Shown here one piece after another: positions 26,908-35,868 of a stretch of DNA of 64,000 nucleotides. The notes beneath the pieces were generated by a model that worked only from the letters and a program-made list of their open reading frames with translations, was not told the origin of the DNA and did no database searches. The position numbers and the translations under genes were made by a program. Origin of the DNA: Larkinella knui (GTDB taxonomy: Bacteria > Bacteroidota > Bacteroidia > Cytophagales > Spirosomataceae); NCBI RefSeq assembly GCF_003858645.1, contig NZ_RQJP01000005.1, positions 682,001-746,000 of the forward strand, written 5' to 3'. How positions within the stretch are numbered: position 1 is the stretch's first letter; the number at the start of each line of letters is the position of its first letter.

Positions 26908-27022
26908 AGTTAAAAGTTAAGAGTTAAAAATTAAAAGTTAGAATCAAAAGTAAATGGCACTGCTAACCGAGTCTATAACGGTGCCGTCATAACTTTTAAT
27001 TTTTAACTCTTAACTTTTAACT
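26908..27022. repeat. 33-bp A+T-rich inverted repeat between DUF4290 gene and murA
   Basis: The arm at 26908-26940 (AGTTAAAAGTTAAGAGTTAA...) is the exact reverse complement of 26990-27022, 33 bases with no mismatch. The 49-base interior carries a smaller GGCAC/GTGCC pairing. Related A+T-rich sequence (AAAAGTTAAAAATTAAAAGT) occurs at 23811-23831. It fills the space between two genes expected to be co-transcribed, so the transcript would carry a long hairpin. Confidence 0.85.
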
Positions 27023-27033
27023 CCCTGGAATGG

Positions 27034-27876
27034 TTAGCGTCTTTTGCGGTTATTGGGATTATTACCCCCTCTGAAGCGGTCGTTGCGGTGTCCGCCCTCG
27101 CGGTTGTCGCGACCACCGGCGCCACCCTCACGATTTCCGCGTGGTCCCTGATTGGGGTAAAAATTAGGATTCTGGCGGTTCCCGGACGTTTCGTTCCGGT
27201 TGTATGGCTGAACGGGTCCGTCATTCCGGCTATACGACGGGCCACCGGGGTTGCGCCGGGGCGGTTGGTCGCCCGTCCGTTCGCGCGGGGTAGCATCGAC
27301 AAAACCGTTGGTCCGGATCGACATAATATCGGCGTGGAGTTTGCCGTTGGCCATTTCGTCCAGGTTCGTCAGAATGGTTTCGTCTTCGACGGCCTCTTTA
27401 TTCCAGGTCGAATAGAACGTTTTCATCAGCCGGGCCATGTAGGACACGAACGCCAGACGTTCTTCGGTATCTTCCAGCGAAATAGCTTTGGCAATCAGCA
27501 AGTTAATGTTCTGGCCATAATGTTTGTAACGCAAACCGTGGGTATTATACGGAACGGGTTGCGGTTTTTTGCCCAGCACATCGGCCGTGGGGGGCGGGTA
27601 GGGGCTGTCCACATCCAGCTTAAAGCCCGACATGATGTAGAGGTCGTCCCACAATTTATTGTAATAGTCCTGATTATCCCGCATGTTGGGATGGATCTGC
27701 CGCATCAGCTCTACCAGGATGTGCGCGTAGCGGGTGCGCTTTTCGCGGTCTTCGATAGTCTGTAGATGTTCGACTAATTTTTGGATATTGCTGCCGTACT
27801 CTTTCAATCGATTTGGGCGTCTATAAGTATGTTTTGACAAAAGTAAGAAAAAAAGTCTTGCCCTTTCATTAATCAT
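27034..27876 (-). CDS. DUF4290 domain protein with Arg/Gly/Asn-rich tail
   Basis: 280 residues. The first ~190 are the Bacteroidota-specific DUF4290 domain: LKEYGSNIQKLVEHLQTIED, REKRTRYAHILVELM, LWDDLYIMSGFKLDVDSPYP, and a second half YGQNINLLIAKAI. The last ~85 residues are low-complexity, rich in Arg, Gly, Asn and Pro with RGG-like steps (NREGGAGGRDNREGGH), which suggests RNA or surface binding. DUF4290 upstream of murA is a pairing known in this phylum. No function is established. Confidence 0.88.
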   Translation of the reverse strand: MINERARLFFLLLSKHTYRRPNRLKEYGSNIQKLVEHLQTIEDREKRTRYAHILVELMRQIHPNMRDNQDYYNKLWDDLYIMSGFKLDVDSPYPPPTADVLGKKPQPVPYNTHGLRYKHYGQNINLLIAKAISLEDTEERLAFVSYMARLMKTFYSTWNKEAVEDETILTNLDEMANGKLHADIMSIRTNGFVDATPRERTGDQPPRRNPGGPSYSRNDGPVQPYNRNETSGNRQNPNFYPNQGPRGNREGGAGGRDNREGGHRNDRFRGGNNPNNRKRR

Positions 27877-27929
27877 TTATTGACTGGGCCGGATCGGAAC
27901 GGGGAGTAAAAAGTTGCTGTTAAAAAAGG

Positions 27930-29312
27930 ATGAAGCAGTGGTACCGAATTTATAAACCGGAACTGGGGGAGACCCTCCGGCTGAGTATTCCGATTGTGAT
28001 TGCCCAGTTAGGGGTTGTGTTGATGGGGGTTACCGACAATTTGTTTGTGGGGCGGTTGCTGGGTGCCGTGCCGCTGGCCGGTGCCGGATTGTCGGTATCG
28101 CTGGCCTTTCTGGTGTCGAGCATTGGCGTTGGCGGTTTAGCGGTAACAGCCGCGCTCGTGTCCCAGGCCCGCGGACGACGGGATGCCGCCGAAATCAATC
28201 AGTTGTTTCGGGCGGGTTTGCAGGTTGCCCTGTTGTTGGGTCTGGTACTGGGGTTGGTTGGGGCCGGATTTGCCTATTTTTTCGATCTTTTCGGCCAGGT
28301 TCCGGAAGTGACGCAGATTGGCCGGAATTTCATGCTCATCCTCAGTTTGTCGAACCTGCCGCTCTTTCTGTTTATTGCGGCCCGGCAGTTGTGCGACGGA
28401 CTTTCGTATCCGCGGGTGGCGATGTCAATCACCTTGTCGGCCCTGGTTCTCAATGCCTTATTTAATTATTTACTGATTACCGGAGCCGGGCCTTTTCCCG
28501 AAATGGGCGTTTATGGTTCGGCCCTGGCAACGCTGCTGTCACGGGGCTTCATGGCGGCTGCCATTATTTTGTATATTCGCCGTTCGCCTAAATTCCAGCC
28601 CTACTTTCAGCCGGCATTCCGTCTGTTGCGAGTGCGCAATCAGGTCGTTCGAATTCTGAAAGTAGGATTGCCGGGCGGTTTTACTTTCTTCTTTGAAGTC
28701 GCAACGTTTTCGCTGGCGGCCATGATGGCCGGGTGGCTCGGGGCCGACCAACTGGCGGCTCACCAGATTGCTATCAATATGGCTTCCACGACCTACATGA
28801 TGGCAACCGGTATTTCGGCTGCGGGAGCCATCCGGGTCGGCAATGCGCTGGGGAGATCCAGCCAAACGGCGGTGCGTCGGGCGGGTGTGGCGGCTTTGTG
28901 GCTTGTCACGGCATTCATGGGGCTGGCCGCCGTCATTTTTCTGACGGCCAACGACTGGTTGGTAAGCTGGTATATCCGGGATAATCCGGAAGTGGCCGCC
29001 CTTGCAGCATCACTGGTCATCATGGGCGGTTTCTTTCAGTTGTCCGATGGTGTTCAGGTGGTCGGAATTGGGGTTTTACGCGGGCTGTCCGACGTTAACG
29101 TGCCAACCGTAATTACTTTATTTGCCTACTGGATCGTGGGATTACCGATGAGTTATATACTCGGTTTCTGGCTGCATCTGAATGTCGCCGGTATCTGGAT
29201 CGGTCTGCTGGCGGGCCTGACCATGGCCGCCATTCTGTTACCAATCCGGTTTTTCCAGCTGCTGCGGAAGTTAAAACCGGACGCGATTGAAGAAACGATC
29301 TACCACCCCTGA
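27930..29312 (+). CDS. MATE family efflux transporter
   Basis: 460 residues with twelve hydrophobic segments in two similar halves. It exports cationic drugs or metabolites using a Na+ or H+ gradient. Family-typical residues include the opening GETLRLSIPIVIAQLGVVLMGVTDN-like block, SLAFLVSSIGVGGL, and NALFNYLLITGAGPFPEMGVYGSALAT-type loop in the first half, repeated as HLNVAGIWIGLLAG in the second. It diverges from the DUF4290 gene, with 53 bp between the two starts. Substrate unknown. Confidence 0.93.
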   Translation: MKQWYRIYKPELGETLRLSIPIVIAQLGVVLMGVTDNLFVGRLLGAVPLAGAGLSVSLAFLVSSIGVGGLAVTAALVSQARGRRDAAEINQLFRAGLQVALLLGLVLGLVGAGFAYFFDLFGQVPEVTQIGRNFMLILSLSNLPLFLFIAARQLCDGLSYPRVAMSITLSALVLNALFNYLLITGAGPFPEMGVYGSALATLLSRGFMAAAIILYIRRSPKFQPYFQPAFRLLRVRNQVVRILKVGLPGGFTFFFEVATFSLAAMMAGWLGADQLAAHQIAINMASTTYMMATGISAAGAIRVGNALGRSSQTAVRRAGVAALWLVTAFMGLAAVIFLTANDWLVSWYIRDNPEVAALAASLVIMGGFFQLSDGVQVVGIGVLRGLSDVNVPTVITLFAYWIVGLPMSYILGFWLHLNVAGIWIGLLAGLTMAAILLPIRFFQLLRKLKPDAIEETIYHP

Positions 29313-29324
29313 TTGAAAAACAAC

Positions 29325-29822
29325 ATGAAATCCCTTTTATCCAACACGGTTCCGCCCGTAGAACGTCTGCTGAACGGACTTACCTTGCTGTTGCTGGTTG
29401 GGCAGGTTGCCCTGATCATCGGGTATTATGCCCAGTTGCCTGAAACGATCCCGGTTCATTTTGGGCTGGAAGGAAAACCGGATCGCTGGGGTGGAAGGGG
29501 TAATTTAGTGGTCGTTCCGATTATTTCCGCTTTTATAGGCAGTCTATTTTGGGGTGTCCGCCAGATACCGGCCGATTTTTATAACCTGCCTACAGCGCTC
29601 ACGCCCGAAAACCGGGAGCGCCAGGTCCGCAATACGCACGAAATGCTGGCTATGCTGACGTTGGTAACCATGATTTTTATGGTCTGGACGCTTTGGGACT
29701 GGGCCCGTTCTGCTGCCAATGCCGAGCTGGTCAGGAGCAAAATAGCGCCGATCATTTTTATGGGAGTGTCCATGCTGGCGACAACCGTTTACTACGTCCG
29801 ACGGGCCTACGTCCTGAGGTGA
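29325..29822 (+). CDS. DUF1648 family membrane protein
   Basis: 165 residues from ATG at 29325 (a TTG at 29313 in frame is less likely). Four or five hydrophobic segments. The motif LPETIPVHFGLEGKPDRWGGRG is the DUF1648 signature (P.HF...G.PD.WG), found in SdpI-like and toxin-immunity-related membrane proteins but also in many uncharacterised ones. It starts 12 bases after the MATE gene stop, so both are one operon. Confidence 0.85.
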   Translation: MKSLLSNTVPPVERLLNGLTLLLLVGQVALIIGYYAQLPETIPVHFGLEGKPDRWGGRGNLVVVPIISAFIGSLFWGVRQIPADFYNLPTALTPENRERQVRNTHEMLAMLTLVTMIFMVWTLWDWARSAANAELVRSKIAPIIFMGVSMLATTVYYVRRAYVLR

Positions 29823-29830
29823 TCGGTTGC

Positions 29831-30013
29831 CTACGTCACATCTTTCGTACTGCGGATCAGGCTAATACCGGAAAAAAAGAAAATACCGCCCATGATGAGG
29901 TAAATCCAGGACGCCCGCGCAACGCCACCGCTGGTGAGATCCATTCCGCCATAAATCAGTCCGACCAGACCGGCTAAGGTTAACAGTATTCCGAAAATGC
30001 TTTTGACGCTCAT
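29831..30013 (-). CDS. Small two-helix membrane protein
   Basis: 60 residues. Two transmembrane helices (about 5-24 and 36-54) joined by a short loop, with LVGLIYGGMDL and LIMGGIFFFSGISLI. Small proteins like this are common in Bacteroidota and have no known function. It converges with the DUF1648 gene. Confidence 0.65.
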   Translation of the reverse strand: MSVKSIFGILLTLAGLVGLIYGGMDLTSGGVARASWIYLIMGGIFFFSGISLIRSTKDVT

Positions 30014-30181
30014 AGCTGTTCAAGAAAGTGGTTTGTAGGCTATAAACTGTTTAGAATGAAAATTGTCTGCGAATGAATGGAGTATCTTTTCCCGACCCGG
30101 CTAAACTGCGGTTCCCCTTTTGTTTTTTTTCGGTAAATTCGTTCCTAATTTCGCCGGTTTCCAGATCGGATATATCCTTTT

Positions 30182-33100
30182 ATGTTTAAAATTCCTGCCC
30201 CCACTTTCTCTTCGCTCGCCCAATCGTTCGATGGCGAACTCTACCACAACGACTCCCCCGAACACGAAGCCATGCGATTGCTGTATGCCACGGATGCGTC
30301 GGTGTATCAGGAAAAACCGCTGGCCGTTGCCCTGCCCAAAACGGTGGAAGACATCAAACGGCTGGTGCGGTTTGCCCGGCAAAACCAGACGTCGCTGATT
30401 CCCCGAGCCGCCGGAACGTCGCTGGCCGGGCAGGTCGTTGGGGCGGGTATCGTGGCCGATTGTTCCAAATACTTTTCGGGTATTCTGGAAATTAATCCCG
30501 AAGAAAGTTGGGTTCGGGTTCAGCCGGGAGTGATCCGCGATGATCTAAACGCCGTTTTAAAACCGCACGGTCTGATGTTCGGGCCAGAAACGTCGACGGC
30601 CAGCCGGGCCATGGTCGGCGGCATGATCGGCAACAATTCCTGCGGTTTGCATTCGATTGTCTGGGGCAGCACGCGCCATCATCTGCTGGAAGTCAAAGCC
30701 GTCCTGAGCGATGGCGCTGAGGTGACGTTCCGGAGTTTGAGCCGCGAAGAATTTGACGGCAAATGCCGGGGTGTTCAGGTCGTTAGCCCGCTGGAGCAGC
30801 GGTTATACCAACAGATCCGGGATCTGCTCAATGGGCCGAACAATCAGAAACAGATTCGGGAAGGGTTTCCCAAGCCGACGATTACCCGCCGGAATACGGG
30901 CTACGCGCTCGATGAATTGCTGCCCTTTTTTGAGCCACTGACAGCGGATTGGGATGGCAAATCCCAACCCGACCCGCAATTCAATTTCTGCAAACTCATT
31001 GCCGGTTCGGAAGGAACCCTTTGTTTTATTACCGAAGCCAAACTGAATTTGCTGCCACTGCCGCCCACAAAAAGCGCCCTGGTTTGCGCCCATTTTGCCA
31101 CCATCCGGCAGTCGCTGGAAGCGAATCTGGTGGCGCTGGAACACGGTTGCTCGGCGTCTGAACTGGTCGACGATTACATTCTGCAATTGACCAAAGGAAA
31201 TATCGAGCAGGCTAAAAACCGGGATTTTGTCGAGGGCGATCCCAAGGCCGTGTTGATGGTGGAGTTTTTCGATGACACCGTTGAGGCCGTGACCCGGAAA
31301 GCCAACCGACTTATTACCGCCTTGAAAGAGAAGGCGTTGGGGTATGCCTTCCCGGTTTTGTTTGATCAGGAAGCCGTCAAAGCCTGGAGTTTGCGCAAGG
31401 CCGGATTGAGCATCATGTACAATATTCCGGGCGATCATAAACCGGCCAATGTCATCGAAGACTGTGCCGTCGATGTCCGCGACCTGCCGGATTATATCGA
31501 TGAACTGGATCAGATGGCGGCCGAAAAACACGGTCTGACGCTGGAGTATTCGGCCCATGCCGGAGCGGGTGAGTTGCACGTTTTGCCGTTGATCAATCTT
31601 AAATCGAACGAGGGACGGCAGCAGTTTCGGGCCTTACTGGCGGATACGGCCGCTTTGGTGAAAAAATACGGCGGTTCACTCTCGGGCGAACACGGCGACG
31701 GGCGGCTGCGGGGCGAATTTATTCCGTTCATGATTGGTGACGCTAATTTCCAGCTCGTTCAGGCCATCAAACGGGCGTGGGATCCACAGCGTATTTTTAA
31801 TCCGGGGAAGATTGTCGATACACCGCCGATGAACGAGTTTCTGCGGTATCAACCGGATCAGAAAAACAGGCCGATCGACACGATTTTTGATTTTTCGGCG
31901 GAAGACGGTATTCTGAATCTGGCCGAGAAATGTAGCGGTTCGGGCGATTGCCGCAAAACCGCCGTGACCGGCGGAACCATGTGTCCCAGTTACATGGCAA
32001 CCCGGCGCGAGCGCGACACCACCCGGGCGCGGGCCAATATTCTCCGCCAGTTTCTGACTGAGTCCGACAAGCCCAATCATTTCGACCACGAAGAAATCAA
32101 GGAAGTAATGGATTTGTGCTTATCCTGCAAAGGCTGCAAGTCCGAATGTCCGTCGAGTGTCGATATCAGCCGGATGAAAGCGGAGTTTTTACAGCATTAT
32201 TACGACGCCAATGGAACGCCTTTGCGCTCGCAAATGATCGGTAACTTTACCAAGCTGATGTCGCTGGCAAGTCTGGCCCCCTGGGCTTATAACGCCATTT
32301 ATGACACGCCTGTGCTCCGCCGGATGGCCAACCGGATGGCCGGTTTTCACCCGGATCGAACCATGCCGGAGTTGGGAAAGACGACGTTGCGGGCGTGGGC
32401 CAAGGGGCGAAAGCAAAAGGCTGATGACAAGGTCTCTTCTGCCTCTTATTCAGCGGGTTCTGCTACGCGGAAAGTGTACCTTTTCTGCGATGAATTCACG
32501 AATTACAATGACGTTGCAGTTGGGATAAAAGCCGTACAACTGCTCGAACGGCTGGGTTATGACGTGGTGATTCCCGATCACCTGGAAAGTGGACGAACGT
32601 ATCTGTCGAAAGGCCTGGTGCGGGATGCGCAGAAGATTGCCCGTGAGAACGTTACGCGTCTGAAGGATTTGATTACGGCTGAAACCCCGTTGATTGGCAT
32701 CGAACCTTCCGCCATTTTAGGCTTTCGGGACGAATATATCGATCTGGTACCGCAAGAATTGAAAGCCGCAGCACAGCAACTGGCCAAGAATGCCCTGCTG
32801 GTCGATGAGTTCATTGCGCAGGAAATCGATAACGGGCGGATTTCCAAAACCGCCTTTACATCCGAAAAACGACTGATCAAACTTCACGGCCATTGTCATC
32901 AGAAAGCGCTGGCTTCGCAGGTGCCTACGAAAAAGATGCTGTCGTTACCCGAAAATTACGAAGTGCAGCTGATTCCGTCGGGTTGCTGCGGCATGGCGGG
33001 TTCGTTCGGGTACGAAAAAGAACATTATGAGGTGTCGATGCAGGTTGGCGAGCTGGTGTTGTTTCCGACGGTTCGGCAGCAACCGGTGGAGGTTCTAATT

Positions 33101-33196
33101 GCCGCTCCCGGTACGAGTTGCCGACACCAGATCAAAGATGGCACGGGTCGTATCGCCCAACATCCGGCGGAAATTCTGTTTGATGCCCTGAACTAA
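30182..33196 (+). CDS. FAD-linked oxidase / 4Fe-4S dehydrogenase fusion (YdiJ/D2HGDH-like)
   Basis: 1004 residues, near the 1018 of E. coli YdiJ. Order of domains: PCMH-type FAD-binding domain (IPRAAGTSLAGQVVG, NNSCGLHSIVWGSTRHH), FAD-oxidase C domain (ending SGEHGDGRLRGEFIPFM), two Fe-S motifs (CSGSGDCRKT...MCPSY; CLSCKGCKSECPSSVD), and two CCG-type domains (LHGHCHQKAL; SGCCGMAGSFGYEKEHYE). YdiJ oxidises D-2-hydroxyglutarate; fused D-lactate dehydrogenases look similar, so the substrate is D-2-hydroxyacid without further certainty. Confidence 0.92.
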   Translation: MFKIPAPTFSSLAQSFDGELYHNDSPEHEAMRLLYATDASVYQEKPLAVALPKTVEDIKRLVRFARQNQTSLIPRAAGTSLAGQVVGAGIVADCSKYFSGILEINPEESWVRVQPGVIRDDLNAVLKPHGLMFGPETSTASRAMVGGMIGNNSCGLHSIVWGSTRHHLLEVKAVLSDGAEVTFRSLSREEFDGKCRGVQVVSPLEQRLYQQIRDLLNGPNNQKQIREGFPKPTITRRNTGYALDELLPFFEPLTADWDGKSQPDPQFNFCKLIAGSEGTLCFITEAKLNLLPLPPTKSALVCAHFATIRQSLEANLVALEHGCSASELVDDYILQLTKGNIEQAKNRDFVEGDPKAVLMVEFFDDTVEAVTRKANRLITALKEKALGYAFPVLFDQEAVKAWSLRKAGLSIMYNIPGDHKPANVIEDCAVDVRDLPDYIDELDQMAAEKHGLTLEYSAHAGAGELHVLPLINLKSNEGRQQFRALLADTAALVKKYGGSLSGEHGDGRLRGEFIPFMIGDANFQLVQAIKRAWDPQRIFNPGKIVDTPPMNEFLRYQPDQKNRPIDTIFDFSAEDGILNLAEKCSGSGDCRKTAVTGGTMCPSYMATRRERDTTRARANILRQFLTESDKPNHFDHEEIKEVMDLCLSCKGCKSECPSSVDISRMKAEFLQHYYDANGTPLRSQMIGNFTKLMSLASLAPWAYNAIYDTPVLRRMANRMAGFHPDRTMPELGKTTLRAWAKGRKQKADDKVSSASYSAGSATRKVYLFCDEFTNYNDVAVGIKAVQLLERLGYDVVIPDHLESGRTYLSKGLVRDAQKIARENVTRLKDLITAETPLIGIEPSAILGFRDEYIDLVPQELKAAAQQLAKNALLVDEFIAQEIDNGRISKTAFTSEKRLIKLHGHCHQKALASQVPTKKMLSLPENYEVQLIPSGCCGMAGSFGYEKEHYEVSMQVGELVLFPTVRQQPVEVLIAAPGTSCRHQIKDGTGRIAQHPAEILFDALN

Positions 33197-33219
33197 TCCC
33201 CGGAACCAGTCGTCGGGCG

Positions 33220-34104
33220 TTACTCAATGCAATTGTAGGTGTACGTTTGCTGATAACGACGGTCGGCGGGAAAGGTGTCGGCGGGAACTGACAGGTGGGA
33301 AAACTGGGTGGACTGACTCGGGTTGTAACTGCCGTCAAAACTAGTGCTAAACTGGCTGGATTCACTCAGTACGACGGAGCCGTTGGGAGCCGTTACCTGA
33401 CGGGTAAACGACCGGGTGTCATAGCGTTGCAGGTAGCTGGCCGCATTTGATTCGGTATGATTTGTCAGTGCCAGCAAAGCCAGAACAATGGCCTGCCCGG
33501 AGGCATCGTAGAAAGGAGAATGGTTTTGAGAATTTTGTTCGAATACAAGCTCTTCTTCGGTTCGCGAACCATCTTTATACCCATTCTGAACGGTTTGAGA
33601 AACCAGATCTTCGGTATTATCGGCAATTTCCCGATACGAAAACTGAAACGTACGGCTGGCAATGAATGAGTTGGTTGGTAGCAGAACCCGCGTTTCGACC
33701 AGGCGCACCAAACGAACCGTACGACTGTTGGAATCGTAAAAAAGTGAAAACACGGATTGCTCTTTGTTGTTGACGATGTAGGAAGCGCTTTTGATTCGTT
33801 CGAACTCGTCGTAATTGAAACTGAGCACGGTGGCCTCATCTGAAGTGTATGCAGAAGCAACCTTGCCGCCCACATATTTAAAAGAAAAGGAGATGGAACG
33901 ATCGGGGGTTTTGTCACTATAAGCCGCTAAACGACCATTTTCGTAGCGGAATGATTGTCGGCTAATTTCCTGTTGAGCAGCATCTTGCAGTTGATACCGC
34001 ACCGTTTCGGTTATCAAACAAACCTGATCGAGAGGAGTGGGGTCATTGAGCGTACAAGCTACCAGCATTAGGGCTATCCATCCGCAGCCAAACCATTTTT
34101 TCAT
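33220..34104 (-). CDS. Hypothetical lipoprotein with YD-like beta repeats
   Basis: 294 residues from ATG at 34104 (MKKWFGCGWIALMLVAC gives a lipoprotein signal with Cys17). The mature part repeats short beta-hairpins of the type FRYENGRLAAYSD, FKYVGGKVASAYT, FNYDEFERIKSA, as in DUF4595/RHS-like lipoproteins of Bacteroidota. Outer-membrane or periplasmic location is likely. No function recognised. It converges with the YdiJ-like gene and diverges from the mcrB-like gene. Confidence 0.78.
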   Translation of the reverse strand: MKKWFGCGWIALMLVACTLNDPTPLDQVCLITETVRYQLQDAAQQEISRQSFRYENGRLAAYSDKTPDRSISFSFKYVGGKVASAYTSDEATVLSFNYDEFERIKSASYIVNNKEQSVFSLFYDSNSRTVRLVRLVETRVLLPTNSFIASRTFQFSYREIADNTEDLVSQTVQNGYKDGSRTEEELVFEQNSQNHSPFYDASGQAIVLALLALTNHTESNAASYLQRYDTRSFTRQVTAPNGSVVLSESSQFSTSFDGSYNPSQSTQFSHLSVPADTFPADRRYQQTYTYNCIE

Positions 34105-34182
34105 ATGTAAGACACCCAAAACAAGAACTGAACTGCCAAATTACGAACTATTTGCCAAAATGTAGTAGATTCGATAGGCGGG

Positions 34183-35784
34183 ATGCCAAACAACCTTATG
34201 ACCCAAACCCAGCAGCGATACCAGTTAATTGAAAAATTAAGGACCATCGACCAGCCGGAAGCAACCCGTAAATATTTCGGGTTGCTCAAGGAATTGATCG
34301 ACATGGTCAATCTGCCAAACGGCGATGCCCGTCTGGCGTTTGTCGTCGACCGTGATCGGAAAGGCCTGTCGGCCTTCATTAACTTTTTCCTGGCATTGCG
34401 GCTGTACCGACCGCGGCAGGGCGAGATTGAATTCTGGCTCACGGTTAAGAAAGGATGCCGCGAGCGGATCGAATCCATCGCCGTGGTGGACGCCGTACCC
34501 TTGTCTGAGAAATCCGATTATATCTCCATCATTATCGGACAATCGTCGGATCATTTACTGAACCATCCCGTGTTGCGGAGTTGCTGGGAAGATTGCCTGA
34601 TGGAATTGCTGGTGACCACCAAACGGGGGCCGCATACCGCCACTCACAACCCGGTTATTTACCAGGCTGCCGACGATGAAGCCATCCGTGGAGAAATTAT
34701 GACGGCCATTTTCCGCTCCGATCGGGCTGCCGATGACTGGGATCGGGTGGAGGAGGAGCCGGAAACGTATGAAAAAACCGAGCCTGTACGACCCGCTATT
34801 CCGCCAAATTTCATCCTCTACGGTCCGCCCGGAACCGGCAAGTCGTTCGAAGCAAATCAATTGAGTAAAACCTTTGAAAACGAATGGGTTACGTTTCACC
34901 CCTCGTTTGGCTACGAAGAGTTCATGGAAGGGATTCGACCCGAAACCCTGGGCGGGCAGATCAGTTACAAAGTGGCCAAAGGTATTTTTTACAAGGCGTG
35001 TCTGGCGGCTCTCCAAAAAGCCGGTTATGCCTCCATGGCCGACTGCCTGAACGATGTGGCCGAAAGTCGCCAGCAGCGAATCGCCCGGGCCAATGCCCAT
35101 TTGCTGGTTATTGACGAAATCAACCGCGCGAATATTTCCAAGGTTTTTGGTGAATTAATCACCCTGATCGAGCCGGATAAACGGCTGGGTGCGCCCAATG
35201 AGTTGTGGTTAACTCTGCCTTACTCTCAGGAACGGTTTGGGGTTCCGGCCAATCTCTACATCGTGGGCACCATGAATACCGCCGACCGTTCCATCGCTTT
35301 ATTAGACATTGCGTTACGTCGCCGGTTTTATTTTCGTGAGATGCTGCCCAATCCCGGCCTGCTGGCTCCGGTCGATGGGGTTGAGTTGAGCGAAGTATTG
35401 CGAGCACTAAACGAGCGAATTGAATATCTTTACGACCGCGATCACCTGATTGGGCATGCCTATCTGATGAACATTCAGTCGCACGAAGAACTTTGTGATG
35501 CCTTCTGTGACCGCATCATTCCTTTATTGCAGGAATATTTTTACAACGACTGGCGGAAAATCCAGTTTGTTCTGGGCGATAATCCGGCCTGGGGCAAATC
35601 GCCCGAACAGAAATTGATTTGGGTAAAAAAACAGTACCGCCCCGCCCTGACCAAAGATCTCTTTGGCGAAGAACCGGATGATCTGACGGAGGTTGTCACG
35701 TTTGAAATCAATCCGTATCTGCTCCGGCGAACGTATGAGCAGGTACCAAAAGAAGCATTTAGTGCCATATATCATAAACAGTAA
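34183..35784 (+). CDS. McrB-type AAA+ motor of a modification-dependent restriction system
   Basis: 533 residues. The C-terminal AAA+ domain is complete: Walker A GPPGTGKS at 214-221, [16 protein letters not shown] (McrB hallmark), Walker [20 protein letters not shown] at about 307-324, and the signature [21 protein letters not shown]. In McrBC this motor, driven by GTP, translocates DNA to bring McrC into action. The first ~200 residues should sense the target, but resemble no domain I know ([33 protein letters not shown]). The McrC-type nuclease is 4.8 kb downstream at 40613, which is unusual, as the two normally overlap. Confidence 0.9.
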   Translation: MPNNLMTQTQQRYQLIEKLRTIDQPEATRKYFGLLKELIDMVNLPNGDARLAFVVDRDRKGLSAFINFFLALRLYRPRQGEIEFWLTVKKGCRERIESIAVVDAVPLSEKSDYISIIIGQSSDHLLNHPVLRSCWEDCLMELLVTTKRGPHTATHNPVIYQAADDEAIRGEIMTAIFRSDRAADDWDRVEEEPETYEKTEPVRPAIPPNFILYGPPGTGKSFEANQLSKTFENEWVTFHPSFGYEEFMEGIRPETLGGQISYKVAKGIFYKACLAALQKAGYASMADCLNDVAESRQQRIARANAHLLVIDEINRANISKVFGELITLIEPDKRLGAPNELWLTLPYSQERFGVPANLYIVGTMNTADRSIALLDIALRRRFYFREMLPNPGLLAPVDGVELSEVLRALNERIEYLYDRDHLIGHAYLMNIQSHEELCDAFCDRIIPLLQEYFYNDWRKIQFVLGDNPAWGKSPEQKLIWVKKQYRPALTKDLFGEEPDDLTEVVTFEINPYLLRRTYEQVPKEAFSAIYHKQ

Positions 35785-35785
35785 A

Positions 35786-35858
35786 GTACCCACAGAATAA
35801 AGTCCTCGAAATCGGGTCATTCTGGCTTAAAATTTCACCGACTAAAGTCCGTGGGTAC
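35786..35858. repeat. Decayed family B inverted repeat after mcrB-like gene
   Basis: GTACCCAC...AAAGTCC on the left and GACTAAAGTCCGTGGGTAC on the right are outer arms of the element at 19258-19324; the left arm and interior have diverged. It starts 2 bases after the mcrB stop and ends 11 bases before the next start codon. Confidence 0.75.
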
Positions 35859-35868
35859 GTCAAATCAC

